From NCBI GenBank assembly GCA_034111105.1, contig JAWUXY010000077.1, positions 1 to 64,000 on the forward strand: a stretch of 64,000 nt of DNA. The letters run 5' to 3'. This DNA is from Bermanella sp034111105 (GTDB lineage: Bacteria > Pseudomonadota > Gammaproteobacteria > Pseudomonadales > Oceanobacteraceae). Below the pieces are notes generated by a model. That model ran no database searches and was not told where the DNA came from. It saw only the letters and a list, made by a program, of their open reading frames with translations. Of the stretch, positions 41,174 through 49,576 are shown piece after piece. How positions within the stretch are numbered: the first letter of the stretch is position 1; each line of letters begins with the position of its first letter. The position numbers were made by a program, and so were the translations under genes.

Positions 41174-42564
41174 TCATATCACTTTACTATAGCGTATGCC
41201 TTGCTGTGGGCGAGTTAGATATTCATCAAATTCCATACAGATGCTGCGAATCAATAACACACCTTTATCGTGAACCTGTATTCCCTGCGGGCTTAGACTT
41301 AATAGGCCGTCTTCTTCGAAGCGCTTTAGGCTTTCAAGTTCTTTGGCAAAGTGTTGCTGAGGCTTGATGTGAAAGCGCTGTTCAATATCATCAAAGGCTA
41401 AGTTGAAGTGACAAATGAGCTGTTTGATAACGGCTTGTCTTAATTCATCTTCTTGGGTGAGTGTTAAACCTCTGTTAATAGGAAGGGTGTCTTGCGCTAA
41501 TTGATCTTGATAAGCCGCTATATCGGCACTGTTTTGCAAATAGCTGTGGCCGATCTGACTTATGGATGACACACCAAACGCCACTAGATCGCAGTCTGGG
41601 TGTGTGGTGTAGCCTTGAAAGTTGCGGTGCAATTTTCCCGCTTGCTGGGCTTGCGCTAGGCTATCACTGGGTTTGGCGAAGTGATCCATGCCGATATAAA
41701 CATAGCCAGCTTGTGTGAGCAGTTGGATGCTGTCTTGCAACATGTCTAGTTTGGTTTCTGGGCTGGGCAGGTCTTCTGTTTGTATGCGCCGCTGTGGCAT
41801 AAAGCGTTCAGGCAAATGCGCATAATTAAATACCGAGATACGATCAGGGTTTAGTTCAATGATGTGCTGAAGCGTGTTTTGAAAGCCGTCTCGGTTTTGT
41901 AAGGGGAGCCCGTAAATGAGATCGATATTGATCGATTTAAAATTAAGCTGACGAGATTGCTCCAGTGTGTTTCTTGTCATTTCCAGTGGCTGAATACGGT
42001 TCACGGCTTTTTGCACGGCAGGGTCCACATCTTGAACGCCTAAACTAACACGATTAAAGCCAATGCTTTTTAGGTGGGCGAGTGTGTCGTCTTGTAGCTC
42101 TCGTGGGTCAATTTCAATTGAAAAGTCCCTGTCTTGTGCGTTTGAAAGATTAAAATGCGCCCTTAGCTTATGCATTAAACGGGTCATTTGTTCGTGGCTT
42201 AAAAACGTAGGCGTGCCGCCACCAAAGTGCAATTGGTCTACTGTGCGGTTGTCGTCATAGCCTTGCGCGCGCATTTCTATCTCTTTAAATAAAGCAGCAA
42301 GATAAGGCTCGGCTTTTTCGCGACGTTTAGTGATGACTTTATTACAGGCGCAGTAATAACAAACATGTGCGCAAAATGGGATGTGCACATAGAGCGATAA
42401 GCCTTCATCTTGTTTGTGGCTACTTAGACGGGCTTGTTGGTATGCTCGGCACTAAAGCCCGGTAAAAATTGTACCGCTGTTGGGTAAGAGGTATAGCGTG
42501 GGCCAGATTTGTCGTGGCGCTTAATGAGATCAATGTCCCACTGGATATTGGTTTGAAGGGTCAT
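41174..42564 (-). pseudogene. hemN: Oxygen-independent coproporphyrinogen III oxidase, with one frameshift
   Basis: From ATG 42564 the frame reads DLIKRHDKSGPRYTSYPTAV, the HemN start, up to FLPGFSAEHTNKPV and a stop at 42424. One frame over (about 42443 onward) the protein continues as AYQQARLSSHKQDEGLSLYV and HIPFCAHVCYYCACNKVITK. The radical-SAM CxxxCxxC cluster motif, HFGGGTPT, NIDLIYGLPLQ, YIGMDHFAKPSD, HRNFQGYTTH and the end SICMEFDEYL all match HemN closely. The full enzyme (about 460 residues) is spelled out apart from one missing base near GAGCAT, best explained by loss of one G. HemN makes protoporphyrinogen without oxygen. It may be a pseudogene or a read error; no slippery heptamer was seen. 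Confidence 0.9.
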
Positions 42565-42686
42565 GGTATATCCGCACATTTGAATTGCCCTTATTTTAAC
42601 AAGCAAAGGTGTTTGGATATTGTTTTAGGTCAAGCCAGCAGTGCCATAGGCACTAACGGGCTTAAAGAAGGAGGCTAAATGGAGGG

Positions 42687-43805
42687 TTAAAAGTAACTTT
42701 GCATCGGGACGCTGCACCACTTGCCGTTTGCGCAGATGGCTTTGACCCAAAGGCGATGTTTAATGCGATTTACCTTGCGCTCTTTAGGCGCCATCATTTG
42801 AAGGCCAGCAAGGGTTTGTTCATTAGGGTAGATGGTCGGATCGTTTAAAATGTCGGCGTCTACATATTGTTGTGCGTTTAACATGGGGCTTGGGTAAGCG
42901 GTAAAGTTAGAGTTACGACCAGAAATCTTTGCTGACATCATATAATCAATAAAGGCATAAGCCATATCTTTATTCGGCGCGTTTTTAGGGATGGCCATAA
43001 TATCGATCCACATGGCGGCCCCTTCTTTAGGGATGACGTATTGTAGGTCTGAGTTTTCCGCAACTTCTGTCAGAATGTCACCTGAGTAACCGACGGCTAG
43101 ACAAATTTTGTTGTCTTTTAAGTCGTCGGTATATTGAGTGCTATGCAAGTAGTTAATGTCGGCAATGGTTTCTTTTAATAACTGTCCTGCGGCTTGGAGC
43201 TCTGCCTTTGAGCTGGTGTTGAGTGAATAGCCTAGATATTTAAGTGCCGCCGCGAAAATTTCATCTCGCTCGTTTACTATGCCAATGCCACATTGCATTA
43301 ATTTTTTACGTTTGGTGCTGTCGAATAATAACGCCCAAGAATTGCTGTTTGGGTCGATGCCGACTTTCTTTACTTCTTTTGTGTTGATGCCAATGCCGGT
43401 TGTGCCCCACATATAAGGAATACTGTAGACATTGCCGGTGTCGAGTAATTCAAGCCCGCTCATCACAACAGGGTTTAAATCACTGAAATTATTAAAGCGT
43501 GATTTATCAAGGGGAATAATTAAATCGTTCTCAGCCATAATGCGAATAATGGATGATGTAGGGAAGATAACGTCGTATTTATTCTTCGAATCAAAAAATA
43601 TCGAGGTGAACTCATCCACACTGTTGAACTCTGAATATTCGATGGTGACATTATTGGCTTGCTCGAATTCCTTTAAGGCATCCGGATCAATGTATTCACC
43701 CCAATTTAAAACACGTAAGGTTTGTGGTTCGCTATGGGCTTGGCTGGTAAATAAGCAAGTCAATAGTATGAGTGGTGTGAGCACTCTTATTAGGTTGTTC
43801 ATCAT
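42687..43805 (-). CDS. Periplasmic polyamine-binding protein (PotD/PotF-like)
   Basis: 372 residues from ATG 43805 (ATG 43802 also possible). A signal peptide ends at SQAHSEP, then TLRVLNWGEYIDPDALKEFE, the first strand and ligand loop of spermidine/putrescine-binding proteins, follows, with DVIFPTSSIIRIMAENDLII and PYMWGTTGIGINTKEVKKVG as the two conserved polyamine-binding stretches. The protein should deliver a polyamine to an ABC importer in the inner membrane, but no permease or ATPase gene is adjacent, so the partner transporter lies elsewhere or this copy has another role. Hydrophobic start fits export. Length is normal for the family. Confidence 0.85.
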   Translation of the reverse strand: MMNNLIRVLTPLILLTCLFTSQAHSEPQTLRVLNWGEYIDPDALKEFEQANNVTIEYSEFNSVDEFTSIFFDSKNKYDVIFPTSSIIRIMAENDLIIPLDKSRFNNFSDLNPVVMSGLELLDTGNVYSIPYMWGTTGIGINTKEVKKVGIDPNSNSWALLFDSTKRKKLMQCGIGIVNERDEIFAAALKYLGYSLNTSSKAELQAAGQLLKETIADINYLHSTQYTDDLKDNKICLAVGYSGDILTEVAENSDLQYVIPKEGAAMWIDIMAIPKNAPNKDMAYAFIDYMMSAKISGRNSNFTAYPSPMLNAQQYVDADILNDPTIYPNEQTLAGLQMMAPKERKVNRIKHRLWVKAICANGKWCSVPMQSYF

Positions 43806-43920
43806 TATCTCGGTTGTCGATTTATCGTCGACTTTTAAAGTAGGGTGCATGCCAATATCGGATTGAGTGTTGGCAACTTATAAATGAGTCCAATTGTCTC
43901 GTTAAAGCGACACTGAAAGA

Positions 43921-43940
43921 TATATACCTTAGGGTATATA
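43921..43940. promoter_or_regulatory. Near-palindromic operator-like site TATATACC-N4-GGTATATA
   Basis: TATATACC and GGTATATA are perfect 8-base arms around TTAG, upstream of both the PotD-like gene (116 bases) and the acylphosphatase gene (190 bases). The form, A/T arms with a CC/GG core, resembles CsoR-type operators (ATATACCC..GGGTATAT). No CsoR-family gene is in the window, so the regulator is unknown. Confidence 0.4.
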
Positions 43941-43948
43941 TTGAGTCT

Positions 43949-43974
43949 AAAACCGCATATTTATTCGGTTTTTT
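43949..43974 (+). terminator. Terminator-like hairpin
   Basis: AAAACCG and CGGTTTT (7 perfect pairs, 10-base loop) followed by TT. It lies in the intergenic region between the PotD-like and acylphosphatase genes with no gene directly before it on the plus strand, so its role is unclear. Confidence 0.45.
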
Positions 43975-44130
43975 GTGATGGGATTCTGATTTTTTACGCA
44001 TGTTATCTTTATCTACAAAGCGCGTATTAACGACTGCAAATAGGGTTTGTTAGAAAGAAAATACACCAGGTGTTTGACGATATGACAAAACCCAGCATAT
44101 ATTGCACAGCTGGGTTTATTTAAGGAGAGG

Positions 44131-44427
44131 GTGGTGCAGGTGCAACAGGAGCAGTTACAGGCGTACCATGTTTATGTGTCAGGCAAAGTACAAGGGGTTT
44201 ATTATCGAGCCTCGACAGCTAAGAAGGCACATTCTTTGGGTTTATCCGGTTGGGTTAAAAACTTAACGGATGGTCGGGTTGAGTTATTTGTACAAGGTCC
44301 AGCGGATTCCCTTGAGCAATTGCTGCGTTGGTGTAAAAAAGGGCCAATGTTGGCCAAAGTCAGTAATGTAGAGTGCGAGGTGGCGCAAGTAGACGTTAAT
44401 ATGGCGCAGTTTGAGGTCATGCGCTGA
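44131..44427 (+). CDS. acyP: Acylphosphatase
   Basis: 98 residues from GTG 44131 (AAGGAGAGG just upstream; GTG 44134 possible). One acylphosphatase domain: VYVSGKVQGVYYRASTAKKA holds the GxVQGVxxR anion-binding arginine, and GLSGWVKNLTDGRVELFVQG has the catalytic asparagine in NLTDGRVE. Cytosolic enzyme that cleaves carboxyl-phosphate bonds such as acetyl- or carbamoyl-phosphate. Small, single-domain, normal length. No operon partner: the lipoprotein gene downstream is 63 bases away. Confidence 0.93.
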   Translation: MVQVQQEQLQAYHVYVSGKVQGVYYRASTAKKAHSLGLSGWVKNLTDGRVELFVQGPADSLEQLLRWCKKGPMLAKVSNVECEVAQVDVNMAQFEVMR

Positions 44428-44490
44428 CTTTCCTGTAAGCCTTGAGCCTGTTAATCTAAGGTGGTCATTCATAACTTAAAAATAATAATA

Positions 44491-44883
44491 ATGAATTCAA
44501 AACTTACTTCACTATTTCTTGTTTGTATCTCGTTAATTGCCTTATTAATCACGGGGTGTAGTTCTATGCTGGGCGCGTTAGAAGGCAATGATCTAAGCCA
44601 CTTAAGTCTGCGTGACAAACGAATGGCTGATAAGAAAGTACAGGTTTTAGATGCTAAGCCAAGCGTGAGTAATTCTCTGGGTACAGTTAGCTCTAAGCGT
44701 TGCCAGAGTTCTATGTTCAGTGAAACCCCAGAAGAAAAGACCCTGATTGTCGATATGAAAGCAGAAGCTTACCGCTTAGGTGCTAATGCGATTAGTGACA
44801 TCAAGATTGAGCAACAAGGTGCGGTTGGCGATGGTTGTTGGAATGTTTTTACGGCAACTGCCAATATGCTGGTGGTTGAATAG
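44491..44883 (+). CDS. Lipoprotein with RcsF-like fold
   Basis: 130 residues from ATG 44491 (a longer frame from 44461 was rejected as it lacks a signal context). Lipobox ITGC in LLITGCSSMLG sets Cys23 as the lipidated residue. The mature part has the order KVQVLDAKPSVSNSLGTVSS, KRCQSSM, EAYRLGANAISDIKIEQQ, DGCWNVFTATANML, which follows the RcsF outer-membrane stress sensor (short N-terminal strand, CQ, helix with ANAI/ANAV, disulphide Cys pair near CWN/CYR). Only a distant similarity is claimed. A terminator follows directly. Confidence 0.6.
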   Translation: MNSKLTSLFLVCISLIALLITGCSSMLGALEGNDLSHLSLRDKRMADKKVQVLDAKPSVSNSLGTVSSKRCQSSMFSETPEEKTLIVDMKAEAYRLGANAISDIKIEQQGAVGDGCWNVFTATANMLVVE

Positions 44884-44916
44884 TTAGAGGTTAACACGTC
44901 ACATCGTGATGATAGA

Positions 44917-44940
44917 AAGCCAGCAATTGCTGGTTTTTTT
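44917..44940. terminator. Intrinsic terminator
   Basis: CCAGCAATTGCTGG is a perfect palindrome (AAGCCAGC..GCTGG-T) followed by seven T's on the plus side, just after the lipoprotein gene and before the convergent FhlB-like gene. Confidence 0.85.
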
Positions 44941-44958
44941 ATGCATGCTATTTGTTCG

Positions 44959-45252
44959 TTATATGTTTTCGTAACCTTTTGGCGCTTTACCTTGAATAAA
45001 AAACGCAAATGCTAAAATTTCAGCCACCAAGCGATATAATTCGGGTGGAATGTTATCACCAATGCTCAGGGCGCTTAACTGCTCAAGTAGCTCAGGGTTT
45101 TCATAAATAGGGATACCCGCTTCATAGGCAAGGGTGACTAGCTCGTTTGCTTTTTCGCCGAAGCGTTTCTCGCTGATGACGGGCGCTTGGCCGCCGTCAT
45201 AAAATAGGGCGAGTGCCTGTTCAATCTCATGTTTTGGTATGTCGTTATGCAT
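44959..45252 (-). CDS. FhlB: FlhB C-terminal-domain-like cytoplasmic protein
   Basis: 97 residues from ATG 45252. It is the cytoplasmic (substrate-switch) half of the FlhB/YscU family without its membrane part: ALFYDGGQAPVISEKRFGEK, VTLAYEAGIPIYENPELLEQ and IGDNIPPELYRLVAEILAFA are the three conserved blocks. The NPTH autocleavage motif is absent, as in FhlB proteins (the usual name for these orphans). The upstream neighbour in the same direction is the FliK-like hook-length gene, 11 bases away, and this pair next to the ccm operon is common in Pseudomonas-type gammaproteobacteria. It probably tunes flagellar export, but no export genes are in this window. Confidence 0.85.
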   Translation of the reverse strand: MHNDIPKHEIEQALALFYDGGQAPVISEKRFGEKANELVTLAYEAGIPIYENPELLEQLSALSIGDNIPPELYRLVAEILAFAFFIQGKAPKGYENI

Positions 45253-45263
45253 GATCAAACCTG

Positions 45264-47081
45264 CTATGTATGAACGTCAATTAACGATTGCTGGATCGGC
45301 TGGTGTAGGGGTTTTGGCGCACCATGTTTGCTTGTAATGCTGTCAATTTTAAAGCCCGCTTGTTCCAGTTTGTTTTTAATGAGTGGAATATTCTGATGCA
45401 AATGCTTGAGCTGTTGGGATTCGTTCGCCCAAAGCGTTACGGCCAATTGTTCTTGCTTAAGGTGGCTTTCAATGGCGAATGCGTATTGTGTTTGTTGTGC
45501 AAAGCGCAGAATTAAATGCCAGCCATTGGCTTGCTCGGTTTCTTGATTGGTTTGTGGTTGCTGTTTGCACTCAAAGTCACACCATTGAATTTGATTCTGG
45601 TGAAGATAGGGCAAAGATAACTGAAATTGAGGCGTGTCCTGTGTTTGTAAAAACCGATTTTGAATTTGGTCATGTGTTAATTTTGATAAATTTTGAGTGA
45701 TGCTAAGCAGTTGTCTGAGTAACGCCGCTTCGCTGTCGTTGTTACTTTGATTAAAGCTATTAAGCAGTGCCGACAATGTTTGCTGCAGTTGAGGTTGTAC
45801 GGCTAGCGGTTTAGGCCAGAGCGAATCGCCGTGATTGTCGCTGCTGGCTTTGGGCATCATTAATAACGTGAGCCACTGGCTTAAATCTTGAAATGTTTTA
45901 ATAGAAGAGCCCGCACTGGCTCCCTGAAACTGCATCGCTGGCCAATTGGGTATAAAGCTGTCTTTGCGCTGCAATAATTGTTTACTTAGCTGTGTCAGCA
46001 TTTGATTTTGGTTTTGGATAAGCCAATTTTTATGATCGTGTTTTAATGAATCGCTACTAATGCTGTTGGAACTTGTCGGGTTTTGGGTATTTTTAAGGGC
46101 GTCTAATATTTTAGGTGCGACTGAGTTGGTACTTGATGTTGCCTCTGGCGGCTGATTTTGGGTGCTTGTTGACCCCGTTACTTTTTGCTGGAACTGGGAT
46201 ACCCATTTTTGAATGCTTTGCTCAACCTGAGTGATTTTACTCTGCATGTTTGTGTTGTTTGTATTGTGTGTTGCGCCAGCTTTGTTTTGGCTTGTTTGAT
46301 TTTGAGCTGACTGTGGCAGCGACTGTGCTTGCTCGGCAGAGGGTTTGGTTGTCATAGGTTGCGATTGCAGCAGTTGCGCAATTTTTGATTCAAGATTTTG
46401 CCCACTGTTTATGAGTGCTTGTTTTAGGATGTTGGGCGCAAGGGGCACTTCACTTTGCAATGTTACATTGGGAATTGGAGTAAAAGTGAACCTTGTGCGG
46501 CTTTCTTTCGTAGAACTTTGACTGCCATCAATGAGCACAATGGGTTTTAGGGTAAAGTTCTGGGCAATAAATTGTGAGCGAAACTGATTCAATGGTGTTG
46601 GGTTTTGTGCATTGTGAATAGTGAGCTTACCTTCGGGGCTTTGACGTAATAAAACTTGGCTATTTGGCGTCAGAGGCCGGTCAGATAAGATGCTAATCGA
46701 GCCTTTGACGCTCATCAGTTTTACCAGTACTAATTTGAGGCTATCTGAAAGAACCTCGTTTTTGCTTAAGTTTTGAGCAAGATTCGAAAGGCTTAATTTT
46801 TCACTGATGCCTGATTGTGTGGCGGGGTCGGCTATTGGCCCCTTGGGATGATTACCTGTTAGCAAAGCCAATTGATTTAACACTTGCTGATTTTGTTTGT
46901 CCGGCAATGTTTGGCTGGATTCCACTTTGGCCCATGTGTTTATTAATGCTTGAATGGAGGCTGGTAATGCTTGTTGGCTCTTTGAAGGCGCAGAGGATTG
47001 GCTCACCTGAGCGTCGCCTGACGTAGGCTTTGCAGGTGATGACGATTTTATGTTGAGTGCGGGTTCGCTGGGTAGTTTCAT
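45264..47081 (-). CDS. FliK-like flagellar hook-length control protein
   Basis: 605 residues with no signal peptide. The long N-terminal part is low in complexity, rich in Gln, Ser, Asn and Thr (the flexible ruler region), and the C-terminal 100 residues (NGWHLILRFAQQTQYAFAIE, LAVTLWANESQQLKHLHQNI, LKNKLEQAGFKIDSI-like) form the conserved substrate-specificity-switch fold of FliK. The true fliK usually lies in the fli cluster, so this copy may be the second FliK seen beside FhlB and ccmA in this group of bacteria. It overlaps nothing and ends 11 bases from the FhlB gene. Confidence 0.8.
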   Translation of the reverse strand: MKLPSEPALNIKSSSPAKPTSGDAQVSQSSAPSKSQQALPASIQALINTWAKVESSQTLPDKQNQQVLNQLALLTGNHPKGPIADPATQSGISEKLSLSNLAQNLSKNEVLSDSLKLVLVKLMSVKGSISILSDRPLTPNSQVLLRQSPEGKLTIHNAQNPTPLNQFRSQFIAQNFTLKPIVLIDGSQSSTKESRTRFTFTPIPNVTLQSEVPLAPNILKQALINSGQNLESKIAQLLQSQPMTTKPSAEQAQSLPQSAQNQTSQNKAGATHNTNNTNMQSKITQVEQSIQKWVSQFQQKVTGSTSTQNQPPEATSSTNSVAPKILDALKNTQNPTSSNSISSDSLKHDHKNWLIQNQNQMLTQLSKQLLQRKDSFIPNWPAMQFQGASAGSSIKTFQDLSQWLTLLMMPKASSDNHGDSLWPKPLAVQPQLQQTLSALLNSFNQSNNDSEAALLRQLLSITQNLSKLTHDQIQNRFLQTQDTPQFQLSLPYLHQNQIQWCDFECKQQPQTNQETEQANGWHLILRFAQQTQYAFAIESHLKQEQLAVTLWANESQQLKHLHQNIPLIKNKLEQAGFKIDSITSKHGAPKPLHQPIQQSLIDVHT

Positions 47082-47254
47082 TAAACCATCAAAATTTCAG
47101 GAATCTGCCGTAAATGCGCGTTATTTTGTATATAATGCCGCGCGCGTAGCTGGCTTGTACATCGTCTATATCGGCCAGTTATGTGATGAGTGTAGTAATC
47201 AGTATAGTAATTAGTATAGAGGTTATGTTTTAAACCTCACGAATAGGAGCCTTT

Positions 47255-47920
47255 GTGCCGCAATTAGATGAACAAAATACGCCTAAAGTGCCGACAGCAT
47301 TGCTCAGTGGCCGCGCTTTGATGTGCGAACGCGATGATCGTGTATTGTTCAGCAAGTTGAATTTTGATTGGCATGAAGGGCAAATTGTTCGTATCTCTGG
47401 CCCTAACGGGGCTGGTAAAAGCACATTGATCCGCATTTTGTTAGGTTTAGGTGCGTCTTACGACGGTCAATTGTATTTCGATGGCAAGCCTATGCACTCA
47501 GCGCGTTATGATTTTCGTAGCGAGCTTTTATATTTGGGCCACCAAGTTGGCATTAAGACCAGCTTAACCCCAGAAGAAAATTTAAAATGGCTGTGTCCTG
47601 GTGCCAGTAGTGCCGATATCCATACCGCCCTTAGAAAAGTAGGCCTTTATGGGTTTGAAGATGTATTAGCACAGGGCTTATCTGCCGGCCAACAGCGCAG
47701 GGTAGCATTGGCGCGTTTGTATTTAGAGCCTAAAGCGATTTGGATTTTAGATGAACCCTTTACCGCTATTGATAAAGAGGGTGTAGTCCAATTAGAGCAG
47801 CATATTATACAGCATGCCCAAAGCGGAGGTTTAGTGGTATTAACCACTCACCACCAGTTGGCGTTTGATGTGCAAGAGCTTGCGTTAGGGGTTCAAGCAA
47901 CCCAAGAGGTATTGAGCTAA
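47255..47920 (+). CDS. ccmA: Cytochrome c maturation haem exporter ATPase CcmA
   Basis: 221 residues from GTG 47255 (TAGGAGC 6 bases upstream). ABC ATPase: Walker A GPNGAGKST, signature LSAGQQRRVALARLYLEPKA, Walker B AIWILDEPFTAID. It energises release of haem from the CcmC-CcmE complex in the system I c-type cytochrome pathway. The CcmA-specific short length and the direct junction to ccmB (1-base gap) mark it as the first gene of the ccm operon. It is divergent from the FliK-like gene. Confidence 0.95.
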   Translation: MPQLDEQNTPKVPTALLSGRALMCERDDRVLFSKLNFDWHEGQIVRISGPNGAGKSTLIRILLGLGASYDGQLYFDGKPMHSARYDFRSELLYLGHQVGIKTSLTPEENLKWLCPGASSADIHTALRKVGLYGFEDVLAQGLSAGQQRRVALARLYLEPKAIWILDEPFTAIDKEGVVQLEQHIIQHAQSGGLVVLTTHHQLAFDVQELALGVQATQEVLS

Positions 47921-48598
47921 ATGGCACAAACTTTTTCTTTAATGGCCATTTTTAAACGAGACTTGCTCATTGCGTTTCGCAATCGTGGTGAGTTACTTAA
48001 TCCCCTGATGTTTTTCTTAATGGTCGCCAGTTTATTTCCACTGGCAGTGACGCCTGATCCTAAGTTTTTAGGTTTGATTGCCCCCGGTATTATTTGGGTT
48101 GGCGCGCTACTGGCGACACTGTTGTCGTTGGACCTCATGTTTAAAAGTGATTTTGAAGACGGCAGTCTTGAGCAAATGTTATTGCAACCTCAACCGACTT
48201 TATTATTTGTGATGGTGAAAACCTTATTGCACTGGTTGATGGCAGGGTTGCCACTGACGTTAATGGCGCCTGTTTTGGGTGTGATGTTGGCTCTACCGGA
48301 AGGTGGTTATTGGCCACTGGTGTTTAGTTTATTGCTGGGCACACCCACATTAAGTTTATTAGGGGCCATTGGCGCGGCTTTGACCGTGGGTTTAAAAAAG
48401 GGCGGTATGCTAATGCCTTTGTTAATTTTGCCCTTGTATATTCCGGTTTTGATTTTTGCGGCAAGCTCGGTTCAAGCAGGTGTCGATGGTAATAGTTACA
48501 CCGGGCATCTGGCGTTTTTGGGTGCGTATTTAGCATTGATGTTGGTGTTGGCACCGGTTGCCAGTGCAGCGTCTTTGAAAATATCGATTGCGCGCTGA
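47921..48598 (+). CDS. ccmB: Cytochrome c maturation membrane protein CcmB
   Basis: 225 residues with about six helices, the membrane half of the CcmAB transporter. FKRDLLIAFRNRGELLNPLM is the conserved start, and EDGSLEQMLLQPQPTLLFVM matches the cytoplasmic loop between helices 2 and 3. It follows ccmA without a gap and ends 46 bases before the ccmC start. Acts with CcmA, CcmC and CcmD to load haem onto CcmE at the periplasmic face. Confidence 0.95.
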   Translation: MAQTFSLMAIFKRDLLIAFRNRGELLNPLMFFLMVASLFPLAVTPDPKFLGLIAPGIIWVGALLATLLSLDLMFKSDFEDGSLEQMLLQPQPTLLFVMVKTLLHWLMAGLPLTLMAPVLGVMLALPEGGYWPLVFSLLLGTPTLSLLGAIGAALTVGLKKGGMLMPLLILPLYIPVLIFAASSVQAGVDGNSYTGHLAFLGAYLALMLVLAPVASAASLKISIAR

Positions 48599-48644
48599 CG
48601 TTAAGTTTTGTTTATCTCGAATTTTGTTTACAAGGTCGTTTTAT

Positions 48645-49403
48645 ATGTGGTCTGCACTTAAAAGGCTCTATCACCAACTTGGTTCACCGAAGTGGTTTTA
48701 TGAAATTACATCGCGCTGGTCGCCATGGTTTTTATGGATAGGCAGTACGCTTATGATAATAGGCGTGGTATGGGGTTTGGCATTTGCACCGGCAGATTAC
48801 CTGCAGGGTAATAGTTTTCGTATTATTTATGTGCATGTACCTGCGGCTTTGTTAAGCCAAAGTGCTTATATCATGATGGCGGTGGCAGGCTTAGTTGGCT
48901 TGGTTTGGAACATGAAAATGTCATTTGTGGTGGGGAAAACCATCGCTCCCATAGGCGCAAGTTTAGCGATTATTGCGCTGGTTACGGGAGCTATTTGGGG
49001 AAAACCCACTTGGGGAACGTGGTGGGTATGGGATGCTCGTTTAACGTCGATGCTCATTTTGTTGTTTTTATATATGGGTGTTATGGCCATTTATAACGCC
49101 ATTGAAAGTGAAGAAATGGCAAATAAAGCCGCGGCTGTTTTAGCCTTAGTGGGCAGTATTAATATTCCTATTATTAAATACAGTGTCGAGTGGTGGAATA
49201 CATTACATCAGCCAGCAACCATTACGCTGACTAAAAAACCAACGATGGCACCTGAAATGTTTATTCCGTTAGTGCTGACGATTATTGGGCTTTATTGCTG
49301 GTTTGCGGTTTGGGTGTTTGCGCGTACACGTAATGAAATTTTATGGCGTGAGCGTCGAACTAAATGGGTAAAAAGCCTTCTTAATACGGGAGCTAATCAC
49401 TGA
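48645..49403 (+). CDS. ccmC: Haem-handling membrane protein CcmC
   Basis: 252 residues from ATG 48645 (AAGG upstream; an earlier in-frame start at 48588 overlaps ccmB and is not needed). Six helices with the tryptophan-rich WWD haem motif in GTWWVWDARLTSMLI and flanking histidines (IIYVHVPAALLSQ). It places haem on apo-CcmE. It ends TGATG with ccmD starting in the overlap, typical translational coupling. Confidence 0.95.
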   Translation: MWSALKRLYHQLGSPKWFYEITSRWSPWFLWIGSTLMIIGVVWGLAFAPADYLQGNSFRIIYVHVPAALLSQSAYIMMAVAGLVGLVWNMKMSFVVGKTIAPIGASLAIIALVTGAIWGKPTWGTWWVWDARLTSMLILLFLYMGVMAIYNAIESEEMANKAAAVLALVGSINIPIIKYSVEWWNTLHQPATITLTKKPTMAPEMFIPLVLTIIGLYCWFAVWVFARTRNEILWRERRTKWVKSLLNTGANH

Positions 49404-49576
49404 TGTTTTTTGATAGCTTCACAGAATTCTTGCATATGGGCGGTCATGGATTATTTGTTTGGTTAAGCTACGGCATTACTTGCTTAATTATTGCACAAAA
49501 CTTTATTGCTCCTGTGCTTACACGAAAAAAAGTCATTAAAGATATTGAGCGCCAGATGCGCCGGGAGCAGAAGTAA
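49403..49576 (+). CDS. ccmD: Haem exporter small subunit CcmD
   Basis: 57 residues, missed by simple length filters. The start ATG overlaps the stop of ccmC by one base (TGATG), and its stop overlaps the ccmE start (TAATG). MFFDSFTEFLHMGGHGLFVW has the conserved MGGHG(x)FVW segment, then one membrane helix (GITCLIIAQNFIAPVL) and a basic end (TRKKVIKDIERQMRREQK). CcmD stabilises the CcmC-CcmE complex and helps release haem-loaded CcmE. Confidence 0.93.
   Translation: MFFDSFTEFLHMGGHGLFVWLSYGITCLIIAQNFIAPVLTRKKVIKDIERQMRREQK

Noticed and set aside
41174..42606. Programmed frameshift in hemN
   Set aside because: No slippery heptamer at the junction, and no other hemN is known to need one; a mutation or read error is simpler.
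44959..47081. Type III secretion switch genes
   Set aside because: FhlB and FliK-like proteins also resemble YscU/YscP parts, but no other injectisome gene is present and the neighbouring ccm location matches flagellar FhlB pairs.
47100..47150. Promoter with TATAAT at 47131 before ccmA
   Set aside because: A good -10 hexamer but no matching -35 at the right spacing, so it was not listed as a feature.
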